Assembly: GCF_004359215.1 (NCBI RefSeq)
Contig: NC_090610.1
Span: 5,032,618 to 5,096,617 of the forward strand
Source of the DNA: Bremia lactucae
Taxonomy: Eukaryota; Oomycota; Peronosporomycetes; Peronosporales; Peronosporaceae
DNA length: 64,000 nt
Direction: 5' to 3'
The translations under genes were made by a program, and so were the position numbers. Of this stretch, positions 45,563 through 56,959 are shown in pieces. Position 1 is the stretch's first letter. Each line of letters opens with the position of its first letter. The notes below the pieces were generated by a model. It worked only from the letters and a program-made list of their open reading frames with translations. It was not told the origin of the DNA and did not search any database.

Positions 45563-48500
45563 ATGGGCGGCGGGTCCTGGGTCGTTCAAGAGGGTTTCCT
45601 ACTTTGTCAGCGCGATGAAGCTGTTTCTCTATCTCGCATCAAGGAGAGCAAGCCTTCCCAAACAAAAGCGACTATCGGCAATGTCCAGAGCCTTCACGAG
45701 CTCTACGTCGTGCTCACAATGAACCGCAAACTTGAGTTCTTCGACAATAGCGACGCCGAGACGCGCAACAAGATCGATGGTGGGTATTTGATGGGCTTTG
45801 GTGGCTGGGACGGCAACGGGTTGCTAAAGGTGGATTCGTACGGGTTGGAACTTAAAGTTGAGCGCAACGTTAAGCCGCGCATGCATTTAGCAGCACTGAA
45901 CCGCGTAGACCTGGAGAAATGGTGTCGAGGCTTTATGGCTGTGCTCGATCCACATAGCACAGCCGGAGAGGAAGTTCGACGCGAGCGACGTCGCGTAAAA
46001 AAGGAGGAGAAAAGGCTCCAGAAAGACCGAGAGGAACAGATTCGCAAATGGAAAGAAAAAAAAGCGCGAATGATTCAGGAAGAGCAGGATCGTCTTTTGG
46101 CTCGCGAAGAAGAGATTAATAACATGACGCCATTAGAACGAATTAATGACATTGGGTCGCTTGATGAAAACACGGCCAGGATGCTAGAGAAGCGAAAACA
46201 GAGACTCCAACGTCGACATGCACCTACTATGGAACGAGTCAACAAGGCCGCGTATCGACGACGTTTAGACGAAGCAGCAGGTGGAAAGACGGAAAATATG
46301 CAGCCGTTGCATACCAGGACAGTGGAACAAAAAGCAAAAATCCGCATCGAGCTGCCCCCACCTGGACAATGCACGTATTATGTTTTTATTTTTTCTGTGA
46401 CGGAAGTAAGATCGTCGTGTTAATGTGAGATATTGTATGTGTGTTTAGTTTTTGAGGTCGGCGGAGTCGTCCACAGGGACGTGCCCATACGTCTAGGATC
46501 CTCTGGAAGTGATGTCTCGGATACTTCATCCATATCATCGCGTCTTTCTTCGGTCTCCTCTGTGACAGGATATCGACACGAAACTAGCAGTTTGCCTCCT
46601 CCCCCACCAACACCACCTCGGTGGACTGGAAGTAGCTCTCGTACCTCGTCATCGAGAACAACAATGGGATTTCCACCTCCACCACCGCCTACTGCTCCGT
46701 TTGATCACGTGAATGACAGAGCGTCTCGAATATCGCGATCCAGCAGTAGCTTGCGCAGTGCTTCATTTGATTCGCTTGCTTTTGGCCAAGATGAAGACTC
46801 GATAGCACATCGCTCGTCGTTCTCACAGACTAGTCAAAGGGCTTTGAAAGCAAGTAGAGGCCATCAAAGTATTCAGGATAATCTGGCTGCCATCATTGGA
46901 CGTGAAAGATCCTCGCGAACATCGCGTACAACTCATCGACGCGACTCGTTTGGAGCTGTGAGGAGTTCCATTACGTCAGTATCGTACGGTGCACCGGAGA
47001 GAAAGATAAAAGAAACAGTGAAGCGAGCAATTGAACAAGAAAGCGCTTTAACTTCAGAGCCAAGGATGGCAAACGCGTTTGCTGCGAGTCTTGCTGCTAT
47101 TCGTCGGAATCGTGCCGATACTTTTGAAGAAGTGGATATTACCTCGTTTGCATCAAGTCCGGTGAATGTACACGGTAAGATGCGAAATCGCGATTCGCAG
47201 CTTAGTGCTGAAGGAAAGGAGATTTTTAAAAAGGCTATGGCGCAAGAGAAATCACTGGAAGTCAAACTTAAGACAAATTGTGGTCGCAAAGGGTTATTTG
47301 ATGACAGCAGCGAGGATGATGATGGCTCCGACACTGGATTGTTTGGTACAGGTACACGAGACAGCAAGGCTGGTAATAGAACCTCTCGTGTATCCAGTAG
47401 CTTTCGATCTAGTGACTTGAGTACAGAGGCACGCCCTCCACGGGAAAAGAAAGCGACGAATGTGCCGTCGGTAAGAAGCGATGATTCTTCAAGTGATTCT
47501 GACTCTGACAATGGTACGTTCTCTTCTTTTTTTGGTTGAAAATCTTGCATTTTGTGGGCTAATCCAGGAATACAATGTTTTTGAAGCAGCACCCTTGACA
47601 TTTACGCAACCACACGCGAAAAGTGTTCCTACAAATAATATTGCAGCTGGTGGTGCTGGACCTAGCGTTGTAGTCCTGATCACGTCGTCTGCGTTACGCA
47701 CGGAAGGTAAAAAGAAACTCGGGGTGTTTACGTTTACGCTTCAGTATGGAAATTTGGAGCATACTTTCTCACTTACGTACTCAGAATTTGAAGAGATACA
47801 CCTGCATTTAATGTCGGCTATTCCAGAATTGACTATGCTCAAGTTTCCCTCGAAGCATCGATTGCGTAACAATTCTAAACCGGAAAATATGGAGAAACGC
47901 GCTCAGGAACTCCGTTTGTACTTGCAGCAATTGGTAGCTGTCCCTGGGATACTATTAAACGAGCACTTTTTATCAAGCTATCGCATCGACGATGTATTCG
48001 CGCGTTCATTAGTAAGCGGAGAAAATGAAAAAAACTTTAATGGTGTTCAATTAAACGGAAGGCCTCCACGAAGCCCCGTGGCACGTCATCTTAGAAAAGA
48101 TCAAACAAATTTGCCGATTCCATCTCGAAGCGAAAAGAAATTATCCCTTGGAATTGCGAAACCAAAGGTATCAAAGGACCTATTTGGATTGGAAGATTCC
48201 ATGTCTGATCCCGAGTCAGATTCGGATACGTCCGTCGACACTCCACAGCCGATTATTCAACAGCAGCGGCTTGAATCAACATCTTCAGCTCAGCGGAGGA
48301 AGGCGAGAACGTCTGACTTATCTAGCAGCAATATCAGTATGTCCCAGAATGGAAATCACTGGGATAAGAAAAGTCGATCGCGTTCGCGGTTGAGCTCTCG
48401 TGCAAGTTTCAGGGCAAGCTTTGCATCGTCTCAAATTACCGCAGAATCTCCAGTATCATTCCAACCTCCTGGGCGTCCGAATCCATTTGCTGGGGGTCGT

Positions 48501-48740
48501 GGCGATCTATTGGCGGCGATTCGACAGGGAGCTCCATTGAAAAATATTGATGTCGCTAAAAGTACCTCGTCTGGTGGTCCATTGGCCTCTAAAACAAAAG
48601 CTTCGTCGCCATTGGCGTTAACGCAGCCGAGTTCGGTAAATGAAGCCATTTCAAACGCTATGGCGATGCGGCGTATTCATGTCGAATACGAAGAGACCAA
48701 GTCGGACTGCGAGTCTGATTCAGACGATGATTGGGATTGA
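45563..48740 (+). CDS. PH-PX-WH2-acidic protein, copy 2
   Basis: Same three proposed exons as 34231-37408: 45563-46405, 46457-47513 and 47587-48740. The translated protein appears identical; the one base change I saw (near 47609, CAG to CAA) is silent. The VCA-like C-terminus ESDSDDDWD is intact. Complete with its own upstream region. Confidence 0.75.
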
Positions 48741-49029
48741 ATGACATTATCCAGTAGCTGAAGTGATGCTGTCTGTCTTTACAAGCTCCATTGGAAGAGC
48801 CTGGCGACGAAAGGCAAGCAAGAACGTATATTAGTATATGCGAAACGCGGCAACGAGTGGCGGCAAGTCGATGGCGCCTTGTATTTCTTGTTAGAACTTT
48901 AAGAACAACCGATTTTATCTCGGATAAATTTGTGAATCTATCAGCTTATTGTGTTAATTTTTTCTGTGACACGACAGAGCTTGCCGTGAACTTGCCAGGA
49001 ATTGTCGTCTTCTCAAACAGCACATCATG

Positions 49030-49444
49030 TTAATCGTAATATAGCCGTTTTTGTACGCAACAAATACGTACCCCTTCCATGTTACTGAAAATAATACCTA
49101 CGACAGAGAAGGCGGCTGCCATGCCCATGCCCCACAAGAAACTCTGCACGATAAAAGTAGTTGGCACACTTAGTGCGATCGTAAGAGTTATTCGCTGTTG
49201 ATCCACTCACCTCCTTCAAGACGCCGCCAATAGGCTGTGGCGTCTGTTGTTCGAATGGCGTAAACGGGTTTGCTGGTGGATGGGACGTCGGCACTTCGGT
49301 GAGAGCATCAGTCTGCTTAGATGCTTTCGGGATGACACGGCGGGATTCACTCTTTTTCACGCGAATAGGCTTTGCGCGTTTTATGGTAGAATAATTCCTC
49401 CTAACGATCGACGCGCGCAACTGGCGAACAATTAAGAGCGACAT
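49030..49444 (-). CDS. Small mitochondrial-type membrane protein, copy 2
   Basis: Exons 49444-49211 and 49143-49030 on the minus strand, same splice sites and protein as 37698-38112. A base change lies just upstream of the start (ATGTTTCGAAATGG against ATGTTTAGAAATGG on the plus strand). Confidence 0.65.
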
Positions 49445-49484
49445 GTTTAGAAATGGCGAAATTCGATAATTGTTGGTTACATCA

Positions 49485-49664
49485 ATGTACCCTGCACAAT
49501 GGACATCATTTGGCTGTAAATGTATATTTTGGAAAAGAATTCAGCAATTTGCCAAATATCGCTGGCGACAGAGAGCTGGTGTTGCACAGAGCCGCCAACA
49601 AATCTACGATCGTGACGCCACCTGCGATCAGTTGGTGGCGCGTCTGCTATGCTTGGCAGAGTGA
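49485..49664 (+). pseudogene. Interrupted copy of the doubtful ORF at 38153
   Basis: The same frame as 38153-38464 ends early: CTGTGGTTGGCAGAGTCA has become CTATGCTTGGCAGAGTGA, adding a stop, and 2 bp are lost downstream. Confidence 0.45.
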
Positions 49665-49950
49665 CAAGCCTTTTTACTTGCGTCTAAAAGTATGGAAAAA
49701 CACGATATCGCGCACGAAAAGACAAATATCTTTATTATTGATGATGTGTTTGCACCGTTCAGTACAAGGGTCGATTAACTCAGTAAATAAATAATTTACT
49801 ATCTTCATCCTCTAGCTTCACCTATTGTACGTGTGTGGTGTCTTCAATTTCGATGGAAATTCCGCTTTTTATCCCGCTGGTTCATTTCTTGTAATGTATT
49901 TGAATTTCTCCTTCCTCTACATACCATTGGTTTGGTACTTTTCAATTGCC

Positions 49951-50865
49951 TCAAAGTGAATCAAGAGATCCCGCTGGATTGGGACGCTGACTTGCGGGTA
50001 CTTCGTAACCCGAAAGGCTCACGTAACCAGCATCGTATCGACTTGGATTTTTGCCAATAAAAGCGACAAATGCTTGGCTCGTTCGAAGTATCGGATGAGC
50101 ACGGATCACGAGCAGTATTTCTTGCAGACGCGCAACGCGTGCGGCGAGCAGCTTTTCAGGCGATACAAACATCTGGAACACGGAAACTATGCCGTGGGGC
50201 GGGAGCTCAGGTAACTTCGACAGCTTCGATAGACCCTCGTGCAGCAGTTTAAAATCCGTAAAGCGGCGACGCACCACGTAAGCGTTGCTGTCGCTTGGAC
50301 CACCGACATCCACCTTAAACACCCACGTGCCATGGCTGTTCTTGGAAAACCCAGATATAGTGACAGAGCGTGCGAGGTCGACTTCATCGCCTGCTGAGTA
50401 CGGACGACCTCGCAGCAAGTCTCTCGATGAAGCGGAAGAGTTTAGCATACGCTCAAGGCGCGACGCCGTCTCCGAGTGGCTTTTGCCTCTCCGACCCGAA
50501 AAATCATTTTCGGTCGTCATTAATGTTCCTGTGCTAGAGCTACTAGGAATTGTTAAACGGCTGTTTTGCACGCGTGTGATCGTAATCTCCGGTGATGTCG
50601 TCGAGGAAGTCGTCGAAGTTGATGGCGAAGCAGACGACGTTGACGATGCGGGCAACGCAGACGAAGCTGGTTTAAGGCTCAGGCGATACACTACCGTTGG
50701 CATAGCCATAGGGTCCCCGTAAGTGATGGAGGTGCCCCGCGGGGGGTACTCCGGGATCATCATCCTAGAGGTGGCGAAATGGTGGCGACACGGGCTGCGG
50801 CAGCCAGCGCGGAAATATTTTGTGTTACTGGAAAGATGGGACAGTCGAAGAACAATACAACGCAC
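49951..50865 (-). CDS. PX-domain protein, copy 2
   Basis: Same as 38621-39535: 304 codons, PX domain with VVRRRFTDFKLLHEGLSKL. Differences seen: Cys to Arg in the disordered half (ITITRVQN for ITITCVQN) and Leu to Ser in the last residues (SLDSL). Frame intact. Confidence 0.8.
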   Translation of the reverse strand: MRCIVLRLSHLSSNTKYFRAGCRSPCRHHFATSRMMIPEYPPRGTSITYGDPMAMPTVVYRLSLKPASSALPASSTSSASPSTSTTSSTTSPEITITRVQNSRLTIPSSSSTGTLMTTENDFSGRRGKSHSETASRLERMLNSSASSRDLLRGRPYSAGDEVDLARSVTISGFSKNSHGTWVFKVDVGGPSDSNAYVVRRRFTDFKLLHEGLSKLSKLPELPPHGIVSVFQMFVSPEKLLAARVARLQEILLVIRAHPILRTSQAFVAFIGKNPSRYDAGYVSLSGYEVPASQRPNPAGSLDSL

Positions 50866-51028
50866 TAGGTTCTTTTCAATATATATTTATATATCGCACA
50901 GGACAGACTTGACCTTATCCAGGCTTATCGAATAATGAACACTAAAGCCCTACACGGCGTTGGTGTTGAAGCGAAAGGGCGGGCAGGCCACGAAAATCGA
51001 GTCCCAGAAACAGGGCAGTGGGAGGGCT

Positions 51029-51304
51029 TCACTCTTCACGATCGTCAAGTTTAATTAAAGTATGCTTTTTCAAAGATACGTTTTGGATGGTGCATTTCCA
51101 GTCTCCAAGCTGAATCGAAACCTTATCGCTGGTGCAGGCAGCGACATTCATTCGCTCAAGGGTGGACACGTAAATATTAAATAGGAAAGCCGCACTGACA
51201 TGGCGCTGCAGTAACAAGTGAATTTTTTTCACAATCGACGAGCGGCTACTGCTGGCGGCAGGAACCAATTCGACCAAGTGATTTGATAGGACAGTTTTCC
51301 CCAT
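51029..51304 (-). CDS. Small hypothetical protein, copy 2
   Basis: Counterpart of 39698-39973, 91 codons, with Ile to Ser and Lys to Glu changes. No domain recognised. Confidence 0.4.
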   Translation of the reverse strand: MGKTVLSNHLVELVPAASSSRSSIVKKIHLLLQRHVSAAFLFNIYVSTLERMNVAACTSDKVSIQLGDWKCTIQNVSLKKHTLIKLDDREE

Positions 51305-52586
51305 CTATTCAAAATAGTCGCTAGGCGTCGTACTTTAGTGCCAAAGCGAGACGTCCACGTCCGTCGCATCACCATTTATATAAAGACATGTCGAGGACAA
51401 CATTGTGTTGATCGAGCAGTCACAAGCCACAACTGTCCAATGGTAGCAAAAATGATAAACCTGCTGTGTGTGCAAATGTCGCATTGCTGACCGCACCAAG
51501 AACATTTGCGCTGGATGTGACACACCCATACGAATACGAAATAAAGCAAGAGGCTCAAAAATTTACACGTCCTGCGTCATTTTTCGTGAAAAGACGACCG
51601 AGCTGATTAGAGCTTTGTCGTGTCGCAGCGTAACTTGGGTTCTGACGCATCTATCTAAATGATATGCTCGTAGGTTCGGGCCGTAGCCACTGCGCTGGCG
51701 CTTCTAGTTTGATACTCTTGCGTGGCGCCTCTTGTCATTGCGAAGTTGAAAATGACTTCAGTGCACTTCTAAATTTGATGTATCATAGCAATGGATTGCT
51801 AGGTGCGGATCAATCTGGCTCCACATACGTCAGATTGTGCGCTCGCTCATTTGTCGGTGCCAATTATCAGTTGGGACGTGTACGATTCCCAACGTTTCCA
51901 GCAGTTAAGTTCAATTATTTTCTGTAGCTAGTTGGAGCTACCAACAGCAACAAGCAAATCCCAAGGTTTGGTTGCTGCTGCTGGCAATGACACATCAATT
52001 TGCAATACTACTGCTTCAGAACTGATCGTGAGCTGAGATCGTTGTGGTAGATGCCTATACTCGAAAATTGAAAACTCGACTTTGTACAGATGTGATACGG
52101 ACCAAGAGGGTGGCCATGGGAGGCTTTTGGAAACGGTATGTATATATACTACCACTATCTGCGAAAAGATTATCCGCGTCGTTATGATTAATCCCTAAAA
52201 ATTTCACTATATTGATTACATTGACAGATCAGTTTAATATAAATAATAAGGCGATGAGACCATCGGGATCTGATGTGGCTGATTGAAGGTCTTCAAAGAA
52301 CTAGTTACTACTGTTTTGGTTACATAATCATCATTCTCATTGATCAATAAAAACATATAGAAAGAGTCGCTTTGTGACTTCAAACTCAAAATTAGGTGCT
52401 TATTTTTTCAAAATAGGATATAAACAAGTTAAATTTCGTGTTGGAGCACATTTAACACAACAACATTTTGAAATAAGCTAGATATATATATAAGAAAGGA
52501 AACAATGTTGTCTTCTCCGTTTTTTGTAAAATCCCCTCAGTTTGATATGATTTGGCTATTTTATGCAAGCATAGTGCTAACGTGTA

Positions 52587-52708
52587 ATCTGGTTCATATG
52601 CTCGTAATTACAAAGAGCAAGAGAACAGAACTCACGAAGATGTAGTAGTGCAGCAACAGGACCCGCATGACCAGGAGGACCAAGTTTGTAAAATATATTT
52701 TTTTTAGT
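52587..52708. other. Junction between gene block 2 and Copia
   Basis: About 120 bp unique to this side. Contains a short open Gln/Asp/Glu-rich stretch (YARNYKEQENRTHEDVVVQQ) and ends in a T run just before the Copia leader. Possibly a foreign fragment. Confidence 0.4.
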
Positions 52709-52992
52709 GATGGAGATGTTGAAGGTAAGGTACACTTTCGCACCGCTGACGCCTGTTAGATAGACGCAGAATTACGGACATGACGATGGTCAGCGATTAC
52801 GGGCGCCGCGTTGTTAGTGATTATCAAGGTAAATCAGTGAGTATAGTATAGTAAGACTAGTGTGAAAGGAGTGGCTTAGAAGTAGCACTTGTTGGTCAAC
52901 TCACGACCAAATATACGTTAGTATTCATTTATTTTCCTAGTGAGCACTACGCATCTACTCACTCAGGTTACGAGCGAAGACTAGCTCCAACG

Positions 52993-54160
52993 GTGTGCCA
53001 TGCGCGCCAACCAACGTTAGTTAGCTTCGACGACGGCCACGAAAGGGCTGCAGCGTTTCCGGCGGTGGTTCAAGGCGCACCGACGGCCCACGTAAGGGGT
53101 GACGACGTCAACGCGTCGATACTCGCGACCCTCGTCGCCCTTCAAGCGCTCATGGCGCAGATGGAAGTCTTGCAGCAGAAGCTCAATGAAGACGAGCGGA
53201 TGATTGGCGTGATTGGCTCGAGAATGTTCTGATATGCGCTTGCCAACGGTCGCGGTGGCACACCGGCTCATATCGATGCACCCGGACATTCCCCGGTTCG
53301 TCCAAGAAATAAACAAGATCGCGCGAGCGTGCTACAGCAAGGAGCACGCCAAGAATCGGCGCAGCCAGTGTGGCGGGCACCGAAAGCAGCACCATAGATG
53401 CGCGCACCGTATTCTGCTCGGAGTAAGCGTTGGCTAAAGATTACGCGTGACGGATGGAGCCTGGCGTCCAGCGAGCAATACGAGTTCCGGGTGAGCGCTA
53501 AAGACGGCTGACGATTCGAAAGTTTGATGGCTCCGAGTTGTGTCGAGGCTTTGGGTCCGTTTCTCTGGACTGAGGAAGGACGTTCATGAATCAGGTCCAA
53601 TCCGCTCAAGCGGCATGTGGCCTCGACTGGTCCGATGACGTGAAGTCCGACTTTCTTGGTCACTACCGGAACGGCACAACCGAGCGACACTACAACAAGC
53701 AGGTCGAGACATGGTGGCACCAGACTCCGACGCTTGCACATGTCATGGTGCGGCTACATCAAACGTTCAAGACGACGATTAAAGCGTCCCAGTCGATGAA
53801 GCTAAAATGTTTCAAAGAGGAGCTTGCCCGAGCATTACCTCTACTTGGTGGCGATGAGTGAGACATGCAGCGAAGCTGACGCGCAGGTGCTTGACAACAT
53901 TGTCCACTACACATCGAGTGAAATTCACACGGTAGTAATGGCCCAGTACGACGGAAACCGGGTCAATTACCTCGTTCAAGCTGAAGAGCTTGCACACTCC
54001 GCGCAGTCTGTCGAGCTCGTCACGCGAAGTGCTGCCTCCAATTGTAAGGACGTCCTGTCACACGCTGCTGAGAGCAAATCACGCGTTAATACGCATGGTT
54101 TTGATGTGGCAAAGTCGGACATATTATATTTGTCTGTCTTGACGACAGAAAAAGGATGAA
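52993..54160 (+). pseudogene. Copia gag (broken)
   Basis: Three frames in order: 52993-53232 (PTLVSFDDGHERAAAFPAVV; heptad-like LVALQALMAQMEVLQQKLNE), 53586-53861 (UBN2-type, HYNKQVETWWHQTPTLAHVM), and 53824-54159 (VLDNIVHYTSSEIHTVVMAQ). Gag packages element RNA. No zinc knuckle seen. Confidence 0.7.
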
Positions 54161-54179
54161 AAGAACAATGGCAGTAAGG

Positions 54180-54620
54180 GCATGTGGCTGAACAATACCA
54201 GGCCCAAGGACGTGGTTAGCTACACGCTGCCTCTGCAAGACGACAAAGCTGAGGACAAATTGTGGATACTTTACAGCGGGTCTAGCAGGCACCTCGTTAC
54301 CAATATGCGTTGCTCGAGGATGTACGTGAGTGTTACGACCAATGCGTGGTCGCCGACGTAAGGAAGATCCGACTTACAATGACTGGAAGTGTGGTTCTTC
54401 GCGTGATGGCATACGAAAGAGCAAACGTTGATCGGCCGGGCTCAATACAAGGTAATCAGCGAGCGTTTATCTCGTTCAATACCGGTAACTTCGTGTTCGA
54501 CGTGGCAATGTGCAACAATGTGCTCGTCCTTTGAGACGCAAACCATGCAAGTAAACAAAGGAATGGCAGGCACGGTCATGGCCGATTGATGAAGCAGCGA
54601 AGGCAGAAGATGGGGAGGGT
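54180..54620 (+). pseudogene. Copia protease (broken)
   Basis: The active-site region reads DKLWILYSGSSRHLVTNM around 54250-54300: the catalytic Asp of DSGSS is changed to Tyr (TAC for GAC), whereas the minus-strand copy keeps DSGSS. After a stop, FNTGNFVFDVAMCNNVLVL follows at 54475-54530. Confidence 0.7.
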
Positions 54621-55119
54621 GTGCATGTGGGATCGCTAATGCGCTTTCATCAACGTTTTGGCCATCTCGCCAACGACACGATTGAGGGACTGGCTCGAAC
54701 TTCAAACGTGCGTGGCCAATTGAGGTGGTGTCAAAGCACCCCCTCCCCAACCTGCGCGACATCGTTCTGTTAAGATCAATGTGTACGCGACCCGGAGAAG
54801 GATTAGCTCGCACATCGAGCTCAAGTCGGCACGATCATGGAGCGCAGTGACAAGACCAAAAGTTACCGTGCCTATATTCGCAAGGACAACATCGCCATTG
54901 TGACGCAACACGTCAACATATCCAGACGTTTACCAGCACACAAATGAGCAAGTCTAGCTCAACAAAAACCAGAAGACCACGATGATTCCCGAGACGATGC
55001 GCATATCGCACACGGGCTTCGCTGCGAGGATATAAAAAGAAGAAAAGCGAGGGACGAGGCAAGCGATGGACGCGCGCCCCCCATACCACACATGGAGCAA
55101 CCAAGAGATCGATTGTAGA

Positions 55120-56050
55120 CAATGCCTGCGACTAATTTTGTAGCCCCCGCACTTCAAACCTACGAGCCGAACACGAAGATACACGCTGAGGCGATGAGCA
55201 GCTCAAAGGCTGAAGGTAGTAAAGCAATGCTCGAAAATTTCAAGCGTTTGAGGACAACGACGTGTGGAACGTGGTCTAGCGACCGGCCGCTGCAAAAGTG
55301 CTACACAGAAAGTGGGTACACAAGACCAGACAGATGCAAACTGTGCATTAAAAAGACTTAAGTCACGACTTGTTGCATGTGGGAACGAGCAAGTCTTCGG
55401 TATCGACTACTTACTTACCTTCACCGCCGTGATGGAAATGTTGACGATGTAGGTGATCCTGGGACTCGCAGCGACATGAGGTGTACCTGTGAAAGACGGT
55501 AATATCCCAAAAGCATACGTGAAAGCTGACAAGGATGAGCATCTAGAGATATTGCTGCACCTACAAAGCGGCATGTATATTAAGGATGAGCGGCTCAAGG
55601 CACTTGGAGTGGACAGTGCAAGCGACGTCGCGCTCGAATCAAAGAAGAGCATGTACAGGCTCAAACAGACCGGACGACTTTGTAGTCAGTTGTTATAGAC
55701 AAGACTGATCGACGCAAGGTTTATGCGGTGTATGAGTGACATATGTATGTACGCCAAGCACGACAGTGGTGAGAAGACCGTTGTTGGTCTCTTCGTGATG
55801 ATCTACTAGTCACGGCGACTACGGTGGCAGCTGTTGATTACTGTTTTTACGGCAATGGAATCGCTTTTGATCAACAATTTGGGCAGGTGTCGGAATTTCT
55901 TGAAATTCTAGTAAAAGTGACTGACTCGAGTGCATATGCTCTAAATCAGGAGGAGGCATTTTATAAACTCCGACACTCACGTCGACCAGCGACGATTGTA
56001 AGAATGAAGCCACTTCGACAGTATCCTACTTACGAAGATTGTTGATAATG
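55120..56050 (+). pseudogene. Copia reverse transcriptase (broken)
   Basis: RVT_2-type motifs: RLKSRLVACGNEQVFGIDYL near 55350, VPVKDGNIPKAYVKADKDEH at 55485-55550, and ESKKSMYRLKQTGRLCSQLL at 55640-55698. The YxDD motif is not found in the open frames. Frames are broken several times. Confidence 0.75.
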
Positions 56051-56089
56051 GAAAGCCAGCAATCGAGTCGTTCCAGTCTCTAGTTAGAG

Positions 56090-56703
56090 GTTTGTTGTGG
56101 GTCGCGAGATGTACTATACCGGACATCGCGTTTGCGGATCACAAATCAACGCGGCACACCCATAAACAACGGGAGTAAGACTGGAAACTGGTCGAACAAA
56201 ATTGCAAGATACCTCGCCGGGACCAAGGGCACGCATTTCGAGATGCGTACCGGTCGGTGCTAAGAATAATTTGACGATTTTGCTGGGATCTTACAGCGAT
56301 GCAGACTTCGCCGCAGACAAGGGTCACAGGAAATCCCCCACCGTAGCAATGGTTCTACTGAATGGTATGTCCGTGAGCTGGGCCCCAAAGATGCAAGGAA
56401 GTGTTTAGCTCTCAACGATGGAGGCCGAGTTCGTTGCAACGTCCGAAACGGCTCGCGAGCTTCTCGGAATCTGACAGATGCTGATGGAGGTACGACTACC
56501 ACCGGCTTTGCCTATGAAGATGCATGTGGACAATCCAGCTGCAATCTGCCAGATTGAAGGCAAGGCTTCGCCCCTAAGGGTAAAGCATATTGATGTACGC
56601 CACAAGCAACTAGTGCCCAAGAGTACATACCTTAAAAGGCTTCTGTCTCTTACAGATCAATGCGCAAGCCTTGGGAAGGCACTTAACGCTTTCAGATCAA
56701 AAT
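56090..56703 (+). pseudogene. Copia RNase H (broken)
   Basis: GSYSDADFAADKGHRKSPT near 56280-56340, then MSVSWAPKMQGSV, STMEAEFVATSETARELLGI, and KMHVDNPAAICQIEGKASPL with HIDVRHK. This is the standard Copia RNase H run with D, E and D residues visible. In-frame stops at about 56406 and 56473. Confidence 0.8.
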
Positions 56704-56770
56704 AGGAACTGCACTTTATTAGATTATTTAATCTAATTATTACCCTAACTAGTTTAGAAATAGATTTTGG

Positions 56771-56792
56771 CCGCCAGATTTATATCTGGCGG
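56771..56792. other. Perfect hairpin in Copia 3' untranslated region
   Basis: Arms CCGCCAGAT and ATCTGGCGG with a 4-nt loop. The same arms occur at 24148-24170 with a 5-nt loop. Confidence 0.7.
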
Positions 56793-56959
56793 CGACCACA
56801 TTTGTTACCCATAATAAATGGGATTTAAGTAATTTACTGTTTTAGAATAGGATAGAAGGGTATTTTACCTGTAAAGTAAATGGACCACAACAACGGTTCT
56901 CAACCGATGTGTGTTCCATTACTTCCTCCCCATCAAACTATTAACACCGAGTGACAACA

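Larger units (their letters stand above)
43501..52586 (+). repeat. Duplicated gene block, copy 2
   Basis: 9086 bp, nearly identical to 32169-41269. It begins inside the last exon of the five-repeat gene and ends at the same point as copy 1 (CATAGTGCTAACGTGTA). Confidence 0.95.
52709..56800 (+). mobile_element. Ty1/Copia retrotransposon, plus strand, degenerate
   Basis: Leader from 52709, then Gag, protease, a short degraded integrase interval, RT and RNase H in Copia order, then a 3' untranslated segment with a hairpin at 56771-56792. I cannot define LTRs with confidence. Integrase (about 54620-55100) is far too short, so most of it is deleted. Confidence 0.75.
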
